A stretch of 64,000 nt of DNA. Origin: Brachionus manjavacas (taxonomy: Eukaryota > Rotifera > Eurotatoria > Ploima > Brachionidae). Every line of letters begins with the position of its first letter. Position 1 is the stretch's first letter. Shown in pieces: positions 9,687 through 19,999 of the stretch. The stretch is taken from NCBI GenBank assembly GCA_019054805.1, contig JAHQIY010000011.1, forward strand, positions 1,865,001 to 1,929,000. Reading direction: 5' to 3'. Both the position numbers and the translations under genes were made by a program. The notes under the pieces were generated by a model. It was not told where the DNA came from and did not search any database. It was given only the letters and a program-made list of their open reading frames with translations.

Positions 9687-12600
9687 CTATTTCAAATTTG
9701 TTCCAATGTAAACACTGGCAATGTAGGCATTTAGCAAGCTACACGCTTGTTTTATCTCCAGCAAAAGACAAGCATCTTTGATCCAATCTCTGGCCAAGCG
9801 CTTCGGTTCGCCTTTGAGCTGCTGCATTAGTCTAAGTGCATATTCCACATTACCGCTCTCAAGGTAGTACTCGGCATAGTCAAGTATATTAAAGGTGCTC
9901 AATGGTTCTTCTAATTTGAGAGCACCCGATGGTTCATCAAGTTTTGACTTGTCTATTTTGGGATGAATAATAACAAATGACTGCAAATAGGAAATAAAAT
10001 ATTTGAACAAAGAACCCCCTCGGTCGTCTATTAGGGCAACTTTGTTGCATACGTCTCTTAGTCGCTGAAATCTGTCCTTCAAATCCGGCTCGGACCATAT
10101 TCCATTTGACAAAGCATGTGCCGAAACGGTTGCCAAAATTCTTTGAATAAATTCATTATTCGGAGCTGATTGTTGAATTTTATCAAAGTTTGATTTTATG
10201 GAGACCAAGTTACCGGGTTCTTTCAGATCCTCGGCTTTGCTTTGAATTATCTGGCTCAAATTTTGGACAGCCAGCCACAATTGCTTGGCATTGCTGGCCT
10301 GTAGCTCTAGGTTAGCTCGGGCATTCAGAGATTTCTCGATTCCCATCAAGCGACCTAAACTATCTGAGACCATCTGGTAAAAACTGCTTCTGGTCTTTTC
10401 GTTCTCAATCAAAAGTCGTCTTTAAAAAAATTTTATTTTATTTTAATCTAATTTAGAGTTTTTACTTTTCATAGAGAGAATTGAGTTCATCTTGCTGAAT
10501 TCTAAGCATCTGTGCCAAGTGGTTGTTGTGAGCGGCCGCTTGTCTAGATAATTCTTTCTTTAGTTCTTCTTGGAACTTTTGACTGTTTTCTTCGAGCTAA
10601 GAATTTATTTTTTTTAATAAATGATTGATATTAAATTTTTAATTTACAATTTTTTCCATTTCAAGCTCGAATTCTTTTCGATGTAGTTGATACAAGCCGG
10701 AATCATGTTCTTTAATAAACTTTAAATTCTGACTACGTTGCTCCTCTAAAGCAGCTTGAATTTTTCTATTTTGTTCCTTCTTTAACAAAAGAATTTAGAC
10801 AAACTAGATGAAAAATAATTGATAAAGTCATTAAAATTTTTAAAAGTGAATAATTTATTTGAAATTTTTTAGAAATAATTTAAGATGGCCTTTGTCGGTT
10901 CGGTCGGTTACTCAGTCCTTCATTTCAACTACAAATGATAAAATTTGATGACAAGATTTTTTGAAAATTAATAAGTTTAGAAAAAATTTTTAATAAAATA
11001 GAAAAAAACAAAAAAAACATGATCAAATAAAAATTCATTAAAATAAATTCATTAGGAAAAATTGCGAAATTGTCCTATTATTCAATATGAAAGTAAAAAA
11101 ACATTCGATTAATTTTTAAAGACCCTTTTTATCTCAGAAACATTTATTAATTTATTTTATTTAATTAAGTTAAGTTCCATAATGACAATTGAGAAAATTA
11201 AATATAAAATAGGCATGAAAAAGAAAATTTATAAAGTTATTATCGAATTTGGTTCCCAAATAATTTCACCTGTCAAGTGATCTAGCTATTTTTTTGAGAA
11301 CAATAAAGAAAGCTAATTCGTTTTTTATTTTTGCAGCAATAAAAAAATTTAAAAAATGTATAAATCATTAAAATAAAAGTAAAAATATCTGAATATTTTA
11401 AAAATACCAGTGTGAAAAAGTCAGCTAACTTTTTATCGAAAAAATCTTAACTCTGGAGAATTTCTTCAAAAAATTTAACACTTTTTTAAAGTCAATATCA
11501 AAGGGAATGTTTGACTTTGAAAATTCAATTCAATTAATATTCAATTAAAAATTTACAAAATCAATTTCCTTTTCCTTTTTGCTATCTTTTATTTTTTGTT
11601 TCTTGAACTGTCCAATGCTCAAATCCTTACCATCTAAAATAACTTATCTTAATTTTAGTAGATAAATTTTTTATTTTTCTCGTGTTTTTTAATATTTAGA
11701 TTATATTTTTTAAATGCTTTGAGCAATAGGCCCTGAGAATTTTGGCGTTAAACCTGCATCTAAAAATGAAAGGTCACCTCTATAAAACATTTATACGACG
11801 AGTGTTACTCTATAGAACAGAAAACCTTTGTAAAGCCCTCTTGACCCTCTTAATTTTTATGATGTCTTTATAAAAATTAAGAGGGTAGAAGGAAACATTG
11901 TCAAGATCATACTTTGAATCCCAACTAGGTGCAGGGCCACGAATTTATTCTATGCCTTAAAAATAAAACCAACAAAGCAACATATTCAGGTCCTAAAGAA
12001 CGACTTCGTCGTAAACCTATTAAGGAACAACAAAATACGATCGATCATCGAAAACACAAGGTCACTAGAACTAAAAGATCCATTGAAGGAAATAGATGAG
12101 CAACACCAAAGACACGAACTCAGCGAGCTCGAGTTGAAAGTAGAAGAACTTTGCTCGATTGACAAATACATTTTGAAAACCGAGATAAGATCGAACTGTA
12201 AGAATAACCCCATAGTGATCGAACTGTAAGAATAACCCCATAGTGATCGAACTAATTAAAATTTTTAACTCAAAAACGGAAAGATGAGATAGCTTCTAAA
12301 ATTGTGCAATTGCTTAGATATGATGAAATTAAAGTTCTCTTCAATTGGAGATAGCCAAGAATGCAATTAAATCTTTTGTTTTTCTTTGTTATTTAAATTT
12401 TTTACAACTTTGCTGCTAATTGACTTTAATCTTATTTTTCTTTTTTATTTTACTTGATTGAAACGGCAGGCTTTATTTTTAAGTGTACTGGAAAAGTGGC
12501 CCACCGCGGCTTAGCATAAGTGCAAATAGATAAATAAATTACCAATTCAAAACAAAAGAAAATGTGATTTATGATGAATCGGAAGATGAACAAGAAACAG

Positions 12601-15244
12601 TGCAAACAAGTGAAAAAGCAAAATTCAACGATAAGTTACAGTACTGCTATGATTTTCTGTTTTTACGTAATTTTACGGGAAATTACGTAAATTTACGCAA
12701 TTTTACGTAGTTTCACGTTAAATTGCGTAAAATTACCAAAGAAAAAAAAAGTAAATATACCGGATTTTTTCTAAATTAACGTAAAATTACCGGAAATTAC
12801 GTAAATTTTTGTAAAAAGTAAAAATTCCAGGGTTTTTACTAGTTTTAATTTTCAACTAAATCTTCAAAAAATAATTAATATTAATTAAGGTAATATAATT
12901 GGTTATAGAAAAAACGGAAATTAGTCGAATCATTGAATTATATTGGGATGTGAATAATTGAACATTTTTCAATTTTGAATTTTTGTTTATTATTTAAAAT
13001 TTACTCTTTAAAATTTGTACAAAATTTAATTTTTTTTACTAAAAATTACCATTTTGAAATAAAATTTTACGTAAATAACGTGAAAAAAAGAAATTTTTTT
13101 CCGAATTTAGGCCCGAAAAATTTTAAAAAGTCAATCAATGTCAAAATTCTCAAAAAAAGTTGTTTTTTTTTGGAATTTTTACAAAAATTTACGTAATTTC
13201 CGGCAATTTTAGATTAATTGAGGTAAAATCCGGTAAATTTACTTTTTTTTTCTTTGTTAATTTCTATGTGAAACTACGTAAAATTACGTAAAAACAGAGA
13301 ATAATAGCAGTACTGGAACTAAAATATGCAGAGAAACATTAAGAGAAATTTTTATTTATACTGCCCAACAAATAAATGTAAACGAAAATAAATTTTTTTC
13401 TCTTATTTGTATTGAAATTAATTATTTTTGGTTTTATTACTTTTAATACAAATAGAATAATCTAAGAAGATCTAAGGATCTTCTTTCCCAGTACCTTTTT
13501 GAGCAACGAATTCGATGTGACACAAGGCTACGGCGTCGGTGGTGATCATCTACACCTCAATTCAGAGAATATTAATTTAATTGGTATATCAAGAACAAAT
13601 TTGTTGAAGAATTTGCTATGGAAGTATTTGGCATACCAAAAATGAAATTTCCAATTAAACTAAAACTTGTGAATGAATTTTTTAAAGAATATTAAATTGG
13701 TAAAGTAGAAAGACGATTACTGGGACTTTTAAACAACTCTAACTGAATTTTCTTCTTAATTCTTTTTGAAAATTCAGTCAAGATTCCTTTTTTTTTTTAA
13801 TTGTAATTATATTTGTATTTCAATTGAAGATTTTAATTAAAAAAAAAGATTTTATATTCTTAAATAGATTCCTGTTTCATCAATCAAAATTTAAATGCAT
13901 TTATCACTCTATTTGGTGTTTACTGAATCTAATGACTTAAATTTCTTTTAGTCAATTATCAGGCTTAAAGAAGGACTAAGATCCAATTTATTAGAAAAAA
14001 ATTTCTTTTAGCAATTTTTTCAACACAAATTCAAATGAAAATTTTTTTTCAAATCTAAAAGCAAACCTGTAATTTCTCAAGTTGATTCTGAAGTTGAACA
14101 ACACGTTTGTGGGCATGCAAAAGCAAACTATTGATCTCTTGGTTGCTTAGTTGATCACCCGATGTTTGGGCCCGGATTCCTTCAGGCTGAAGCGATTGCA
14201 TTTCTTTTAAAAATTGATTCCTGGCCACTTTCTGCTCTTGAGTATAGCTCTTAAGAACATTAGCGTGGGCTATGGCTTCATTCAGCTTATTTTCTTCCAC
14301 TTGCAGACTTCTCATCTGATTTATTAAATCAATTTGAGTCTGCTTTACATTTTTGACATTTTTTCTCAACTCGTCATTTTGTTTTACTTGACTCAGCAAC
14401 TTGTCCAATTCTTGGACATTACTTTTAGCGATTAGAAATTTCTCATTAGCTGCATTAACATCACTCGACTGTAAGTCGAACAAGTCTGTTACTTGCCGCC
14501 ATTCTAGGTCCTTGTCAAGACCATCTATTTTGGTGTCATCAAGAGCCCTTCTCAGCGCAATACGATACTTGTTCAGGCTTTCAATGGCCACGTAGGAGCT
14601 GTTCAAAGCTTCAGATACTTTTATCTTGACAGTTTCGTCCAAATGGTTCAATTTTGTCTCAATTGCGCTCACGGCAGCTTCTTCTTGAAGATGCAGTTGA
14701 TTAACTGTGTGCTTCCAGTCCTTGTCGACTTCTTTTTCCACTTTATTTTCTTCTCTAGGCGTTTGCAAATTGGCTTTGGTGCTTGCAACAGGTTCAGGTT
14801 TTTTAGGCTCGGATCTCTTGACTTCAATGGGCACTATTGGTTTCATGTCTGGAGTTTTTTTTTCTCCAAATTGAAAGAAATTCTTCGTGTCACCTAACAG
14901 TTGGTCAATGTAGTTGAAAAGATGTGAAGATTGCGGAACAATTGATTCAATTTGACGCCTGGAGTCTGGGTTTAGGGTGGCATAGCCGATTCCGATAGTG
15001 AACCCGGTGAGGGCCAAAGCAACTATTTTAAGGCCGGAGCGGGATTTTGGCGGCGTGGATTGTTGGGGATTTTCTGATTGATGGCAGGTTGGAGAAGAAG
15101 AAATAGCGCGAAGCTTTAGCAAAGATATTTGGTTCTTGGTAAAATTGGTTTATTTGATGTGTGGATATTTTTTAGGAATAAAATTACTTTATTTTGGTAC
15201 AGTAAGAGTTTGGCTCCTTGGTTTCTGGATATTAGTTGGTACAT
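9687..15244 (-). CDS. IMMT: MICOS complex subunit MIC60 (mitofilin)
   Basis: Five exons on the minus strand: 15244-15188, 15134-14067, 10779-10648, 10596-10466, 10419-9687; 706 residues, against about 750 in vertebrates. Exon 1 codes for MYQLISRNQGAKLLLYQNK, a basic presequence, and is joined in phase 0 across a 53 bp intron; without it the large exon has no ATG before an upstream stop. A membrane segment (LKIVALALTGFTIGIGY) sits near residue 55. A long Lys/Glu/Gln-rich coiled coil follows, then the conserved SRQAAAH block in exon 4 and the C-terminal mitofilin domain in exon 5 (QLWLAVQNL, LFKYFISYLQS, LKGEPKRLARDW, AYIASVYIGT). MIC60 spans the inner mitochondrial membrane, forms crista junctions and contacts the outer membrane. 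Introns of 51 and 46 bp are very short; the 3.3 kb intron carries transposons. AATAAA (minus) at 9611-9616. Confidence 0.93.
11760..12540 (+). mobile_element. LINE relic: reverse transcriptase C-terminus
   Basis: Inside the large MIC60 intron, in the opposite orientation. Plus-strand frames read HLYKTFIRRVLLYRTEN, matching the thumb-region motif YK-YIRPVLLYG-E of LINE reverse transcriptases, then after a shift LEGNIVKIIL-stop-IPTRCRATNLFYAL and about 85 further open codons to a stop near 12234. A 28 bp tandem duplication lies at its end. A block with GCGG-rich sequence near 12500 followed by ATAAATAAAT may be the 3' tail. Host gene splicing should remove it. Confidence 0.6.
12189..12252. repeat. 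28 bp tandem duplication
   Basis: Two exact adjacent copies of a 28 bp unit beginning GATCGAACTGTAAG (12189-12216 and 12217-12244), followed by the first eight bases of a third. The duplication lies at the stop codon of the LINE relic, so the stop is duplicated too. It looks like a recent slippage event. Confidence 0.85.
12545..13345 (+). pseudogene. Acidic coding fragment interrupted by a foldback element
   Basis: A plus-strand frame at 12545-12638 reads ENVIYDESEDEQETVQTSEK and continues to KFNDKL. It stops where the foldback element at 12639-13315 begins. On the other side the bases 13316-13342 read ELKYAEKH and a stop in a compatible frame. The composition is that of real protein, and the acidic, charged run resembles the tails of transposases, but I do not recognise the family. 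Confidence 0.35.
12639..13315. mobile_element. Foldback element rich in ACGTAA words
   Basis: This 677 bp element begins and ends with CAGTACTG. Its arms (CAGTACTGCTATGATT... and the complementary right arm) share TTTTTACGTAATTTTACG and related words. It resembles the Tc1-type MITEs at 8763 and 32881 in its ACGTAA content, but its flanks are not both TA, so its superfamily is unsure. It carries no protein. Confidence 0.65.
13440..13575 (-). repeat. Second copy of the 4985-5070 repeat
   Basis: Read on the minus strand this segment shares AATTG-GGTGTAGATGATCA, TGTGTCA-ATCG and GCTCAAAAAG-ACT with the plus-strand element ending at 5132. It is followed by a perfect hairpin, AGAAGATC-CTTA-GATCTTCT, in the place of the GGAG/CTCC hairpin of the other copy. 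The stem sequence differs but the fold is kept. It is probably the 3' end of a LINE or SINE. Confidence 0.55.
13590..13690 (+). pseudogene. Unidentified coding scrap
   Basis: A plus-strand frame reads NKFVEEFAMEVFGIPKMK and then PIKLKLVNEFFKEY before a stop. The codon usage looks protein-like, but there is no start, no domain I know, and the frame is short. It ends close to an isolated right terminal repeat of the hAT element type (GACTTTTAAACAACTCT, about 13724-13740). Confidence 0.25.
13740..13778. repeat. Perfect 11 bp stem hairpin
   Basis: ACTGAATTTTC and GAAAATTCAGT flank a short T-rich loop. The hairpin directly adjoins a solitary hAT-like terminal repeat. It could be a remnant of an excised or deleted element. 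Confidence 0.5.
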
Positions 15245-18200
15245 TATTCCTGTATTGATTGTTAGCTTCTGCAGTAAAGAAATTTTTCTAAAATCTCAAT
15301 AACGCTTGCAATAGTTCTAGTTGCAAGGTTTATTTTGAAATAAAAGATCATTTAGAAGCAAAACTTGGTTTGGTTTTTTATCAGTTTAAAATTTTAAATT
15401 TAAGTTGTCTTTTAGAGTGGAAAGAGTTTTGTTTCTTAATGTTTTTGTTGGCCTTTTCTGATAATTTTTTGGTCGTAAAAAAAAAATTAATTCTTTTTAA
15501 ACTGTTGAAATTATCAAAGTTTAGTGAATCTATTTTGAATAAAATTGTTTCTCTGATAAAAGGACACCAACCACCTTTAAATTGAATTTTGAGGATATCA
15601 AATTTAAAAGGGTCAAATCAAACCTCGAAGTACTTAAGTAGGAAGCTTATTTCTCCTTTTTCTTTAGAATTTTTAATAATGAAAAAGCCTGCCAAAAAAA
15701 TAAAGATTATATTTTTAATCCAAAAATCGTTGGAAAAAATTAAACACAAAAAATTTTAAAATTTTTTTTCAAAATTTGTAAAAATTTTGTTGATATTATT
15801 GAATATTGAATAAAAGTACTAACCGTTTGCATCAAAAATGTTTCAAATAAAAATTAATTACTTAATAAATTTTTTCAATAATTGTTAAATTTTCTGTTTT
15901 GGCATGATACCTATCAATTGTTGTCATTATATGAGTTAAAAAAAGGTCCACTAATACCAAAATTATGAATCTAATGGCTTTAGAAAAAAATCATAAGATA
16001 GAAGATTTTTACTTGCCATTCTGAAAGTTAAAAAATTTTTACATTGAATTATTATTTTCAAATACTTTTTGAAATAAAACTCCCGCTAGAAAAAGAGATG
16101 ACTAATTTTGAATATGTTTTTTAAATTAACCTGTCAATTATATCTATCATCAAAAATAAAAGCTAATGGAATACAATTTTAGGTTTAAATGTTAAATGAA
16201 GCAAACAATTTCAACAATTTTAATTCAGATAATCAACACTATTTTCTTTCAAACATTTTTAAAACTCAATTTAATTTGAGTTTTTTTCTAATGCTTCAGA
16301 AATCAGTGATATAAATTGTGTAAAGAGCTCAAACATGCTCTTAAATTGACTCAAATACAATTAATTTTATCAAAAAAATCATCAAAAATTCTTAATTCCT
16401 CTTTTTTATGTGGAAAAAAAATAGAAGAAAAATAATCGTTTTTTATTTTGTCATAGAAATAATTAAAAATGAAATTAACTTTTCGTGTGATGTAAATAAA
16501 ATAGTTGAAATTGACCCGACAAAAAATTTTCATCAAAATAAATATCAAAATAATCAATTTTTTTTCCTTTTTTTTTAAGTAATCACATACTTGTTCAAAA
16601 ATTTTTTTAATTTTTATAGAAAAATTTTCGTTTGATTTTTCAGATGTTTTGTTGTGTAATTAAATTCTTTTATTTTTCAATTATCATTAATAATATCTTT
16701 AAAAATTTTTGAGTTACCAAAGTTTTTTGAATATAAAGAAAAAATTTCATAAATCACTATTTTTAAGCCTAGTTTCATCAACGACTGCTTTGTTTTTTTT
16801 TATTCTATTAATTATTATATTTTCTGACATTAACTAAATCTAGATTGGATTTTTTAAATGATTTAAAAGAACAAATAATGTGACACAATATAAACAGGGT
16901 CAGAATCTCCAAGCGCTTAAGTAGGACTTTTTTTTATTTTGAGCTTGAATAGGCTTTAAAACACATCAAAAAATCAAATCGATTATTGTGTCACATCATC
17001 ATTTGGGTATCAACAATGTGGTATACGACCTCATCAAGTTTTTCTAATCCTGAGCTATGGCTAATTTAAAAAAATTATTAAACTTGATTGATGTATTTTT
17101 GGGTCTATTTTATTATTCAATTAAATTATGAAGTTGGTCAAGTCTTGAGGAAAAATTTTAATGTATCAATTTTACTTAAAAGATTAAATTAATTTCAATA
17201 AAAATAGATTAGCTTAGATTTGTAAATTTTTCATTTTTCAAAAGAAATTATTTTTTCGGTTTCAGCTTCCATTAAAAGCTTTAGATTATAAAATAAAATT
17301 TTTCTGTTAATTTTTTTAAGATTATCTGCTCAATGGTGAAACTGGCAAGAGAATTTTCTAAATAATTTTTCAATTTGGTTTAATTATCAAAGTTTAAAAT
17401 ATAAAAAGCGCACAAATTGAAAAGAATTTTTCTTCTTTTCAAAATTTTTTTAAAACAAATATCAATCATTGTGATTTTTTTCGATTTTCGTATTGACCTG
17501 TTTTGAGCTTCCTTTTAAGATTACGGCCTAATAGGAAGCAACAATCTCATTTGTATAAATGGATCATTGAATTAATTGCCATTTTGATTTTAGAAAATGG
17601 ACAAGCTCTGACAACGTAAATTGGAGTTGGCATTATTAATCAATGGGCTCTATTTATTGACGAGATAAGAGCAGACTTTAAATTCCACAATTTGTTGAAT
17701 AATTAAATTTGAAAGATAGCTCTAATTGCCTTGTGTTTAGATGAGATAAGAAACACTTTACAAATCTCTTGGAGTTTTCGATTTTAAAAATATTTTCGAC
17801 AATTTTGATAATTACTACTCTCTCTCTCTCTTAAAAAACTATGTCTCGTTTCTGCTAGTTCAAGTCTTTATCCTAAAATGATTTTTTAAGTATTCCAAAA
17901 TCAGCAATTTTAAATATTTATTTTTTTGTTCAAAATTGTAACTATTATATGTATGTACGGGACAAATTTGTTTTCATTAGGTTTTTTTATCAAAATAACC
18001 CCAACCTAATTTGTGTGAAAAAATTAAGAATCCTAGCTAGAAATTCTCGAGCCATTCGGATGATTCACTCTTTGGCGACTTTCACAATCTCTTTCCCTTT
18101 GTGTGCAAAAAAATTCATTGAAAAATTTAATTTTTTATAAACATCTTATTTCAAATTATCAATTTAAATTTATACCAAGGGACAATTGACTTTCGAATCT

Positions 18201-18470
18201 TGTCAATAGTTCAATCGATTCACGCGCATTGCGTAAACTCTAAAACAAAAACCAAATGATTTTAGCTAGAGCGCTTTTTGTCAAACAATTAATTTAAAAA
18301 ATGATTTGACATTTGTTAAAATGACACTTTTTATAAATTTAATTGTTTTTATTTTCCAAACTGACCCCAAAATTCAAAAGCCTCTTATTGTTAGAAAAAG
18401 ATTACATACAAACGAGATCAAATAAAGACAGTTTTTGGTTTTAAGTGTAGAAATGTTTTAATTAAAAGCG
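15245..18470. other. Long AT-rich spacer
   Basis: No gene was recognised. A short TIR pair (ATGTGACACAATA and its complement) encloses 16878-16996. A motif resembling CCAAGCGCTTAAGTAGGA occurs both at about 15630 and 16907. A CT microsatellite lies at about 17818-17831. The frame 15370-15585 on the plus strand is hydrophobic and low-complexity and is not supported as a gene. The MIC60 promoter should lie just beyond 15244. Confidence 0.4.
16878..16996. mobile_element. Small MITE-like inverted repeat
   Basis: A 119 bp stretch is bounded by the 13 bp inverted repeat ATGTGACACAATA. The outer flanks also resemble each other (ACAAATA against CAAATGATG). No coding, and the superfamily is unknown. 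Confidence 0.4.
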
Positions 18471-18895
18471 AACTGTCAATAATGCAGCTTAGAGCAAGCC
18501 AGTCGGTCCATTGAGGAAAGAACCTGGTCAATAGGGTATAAAATTTCAGGATATTACTTGACATTAGTCTTGATTCGTACTTATTCTAATTTGCATTCAA
18601 ATTAAGAATCCCGATCAATTAGCTTATCAGGCATGACTAATACGCCCGATCGCTTTATGAGACACAGTTTTTGAATAAATTTTTTATTAAGTCTGTCTAG
18701 GAATTTAGTAATTGATATTCTAGATTAGTAAAACAATACAAACTAACTTTATTTTCAGCAATTAAACATATAATTAGGAATTTATTTAAGTTTGACTGGA
18801 ATAAATCGCTTCGGAGACATTTTAATTGCTGCATAAATATTCACTTAGGTTTAGTTTTTTTCTAGCTTCGGAAATGCTTTAATTAATGCACCATC

Positions 18896-19087
18896 ATGCA
18901 ATCTCTGGTCAAATTTTTTTTTCTAAGTGTTCTTGGTGCATTTGTTTGGACATATTACCACGTATTTTAATCTTACCAACAAGTTTACTACTTAGAAGCA
19001 GGCAGATCAGCTTACCATAACTGTGGAAGGTGGTACGATATTTATGGTGCATCCAGCCAACTTATCTTAAGATCCATCATAATTTAA
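18896..19087 (+). other. Candidate small secreted-peptide ORF with an in-frame stop
   Basis: ATG at 18896 opens a strongly hydrophobic 24-codon start (MQSLVKFFFLSVLGAFVW...) that looks like a signal peptide. It is followed by a stop at 18968-18970 and then 38 more codons in the same frame, with composition unlike the surrounding AT-rich spacer (RSAYHNCGRWYDIYGASS region), to a second stop at 19085. An AATAAA follows within 20 bases, and a polypyrimidine-AG lies about 20 bases before the ATG. A TATAAAA lies near 18534. It could be a decayed peptide gene, a stop-readthrough product, or chance. Confidence 0.2.
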
Positions 19088-19408
19088 CAAATAAACTGTT
19101 TAATTAAATATTTTTTTTGTTTTATTATGTCACAGCCATTTATTAATTTGCAGAGTGTGTTTTGATTCCATTAAAATTAGAATTTTTTTTTTTCTTTAAA
19201 TATTAATTTTAAAAAAAAATTAATTAATTCTAAATACATAAGAATTTGTTTATTTTCATTTATCGCTTTTACTTTTTAATTTCATCAAAAAGTCAGAAAT
19301 TAAAAATAAAAATTAATTTGATATTTTCTAGAGAAGAATTAAAGACAGCTTAAAAAAATTTAATTTAAAATCAAGATAAAGAGGTTTTTTTTTTTGAAGG
19401 AATCATCT

Positions 19409-19525
19409 TTAACAGTGTTTTTTTCCTCTTTTCCTTTTTGGAATCTCAGAATTTACATCAGAATTGGCCTCTAATTCAACTTCATCTTGAAGCACATTTG
19501 CTTCCTGTGCCTCAATTTCTTCCAT
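19409..19525 (-). CDS. 38-codon acidic frame with basic tail, probable transposon scrap
   Basis: An ATG at 19525 begins a short minus-strand frame rich in Glu and Ala that ends in a nuclear-localisation-like PKRKRGKK before the stop. The composition is protein-like and resembles the charged, basic-ending tails of other transposon relics in this window. It is too short to assign and has no recognisable promoter. Confidence 0.2.
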   Translation of the reverse strand: MEEIEAQEANVLQDEVELEANSDVNSEIPKRKRGKKHC

Positions 19526-19705
19526 ATCTTCAACTTATCTCAAATATACAATATTTACAATAGTTTCAAAAAAAAAAAAAAAACTTTTTTTTATTGCTGG
19601 TTTATCGCATTTTCTATCTTCACAAAAAAGAAAAAAATTTTGAAAAATTTTTTTTGGTTTAAAATAAATAAAAATAAAAGGTTATAGAATAAAGATAATT
19701 ATTAT

Positions 19706-19990
19706 TTATCCTAAAACACAGCAAAGATTAGTTGCTTTTAGTAACATGTAAAATCTTAACAAAAAAGTGTCTAGCTTTTTTTTAAATTCTTTTTGAGATG
19801 TAGGTTCAATCACTTCTCTAGGTAACTTGTTACACTCATTTGCTTCTAGATTGGTAAAGAACATTTTTTTAAAGCCATTTCTGACAAGCTGTTCTACTAA
19901 AAATGTTTTTGGGACTTTTTGTTCCACAATATTCAGATATTTGAGCCAAGGGATAAAGCCATCTAATAAATCTCCTGTTATTCTTCAAAT
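19706..19990 (-). pseudogene. LINE reverse transcriptase C-terminal relic
   Basis: Minus-strand frame reads GDLLDGFIPWLKYLNIV, then about 70 codons including FFTNLEANECNKLPREVIE and FKKKLDTFL. This is the C-terminal signature of CR1/L2/Jockey-like reverse transcriptases (RGDLIE-FK ... NRV-N-WNKLP-EVV ... S-N-FK-KLD). Trp of the W-N-L block has become Cys and the 5' part is lost, so it is a truncated dead copy. Confidence 0.7.
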
Positions 19991-19999
19991 AGATAAACA

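Noticed and set aside
11986..12213. Minus-strand Ser/Phe-rich 75-codon frame
   Set aside because: The plus strand of the same segment reads as reverse-transcriptase C-terminus, so this is its shadow.
14401..14897. Plus-strand frames inside the MIC60 exon
   Set aside because: Antisense shadows of a clearly coding exon.
15370..15585. 71-codon hydrophobic plus-strand frame
   Set aside because: Low-complexity Leu/Phe/Lys composition typical of AT-rich DNA, no domain, no supporting signals.
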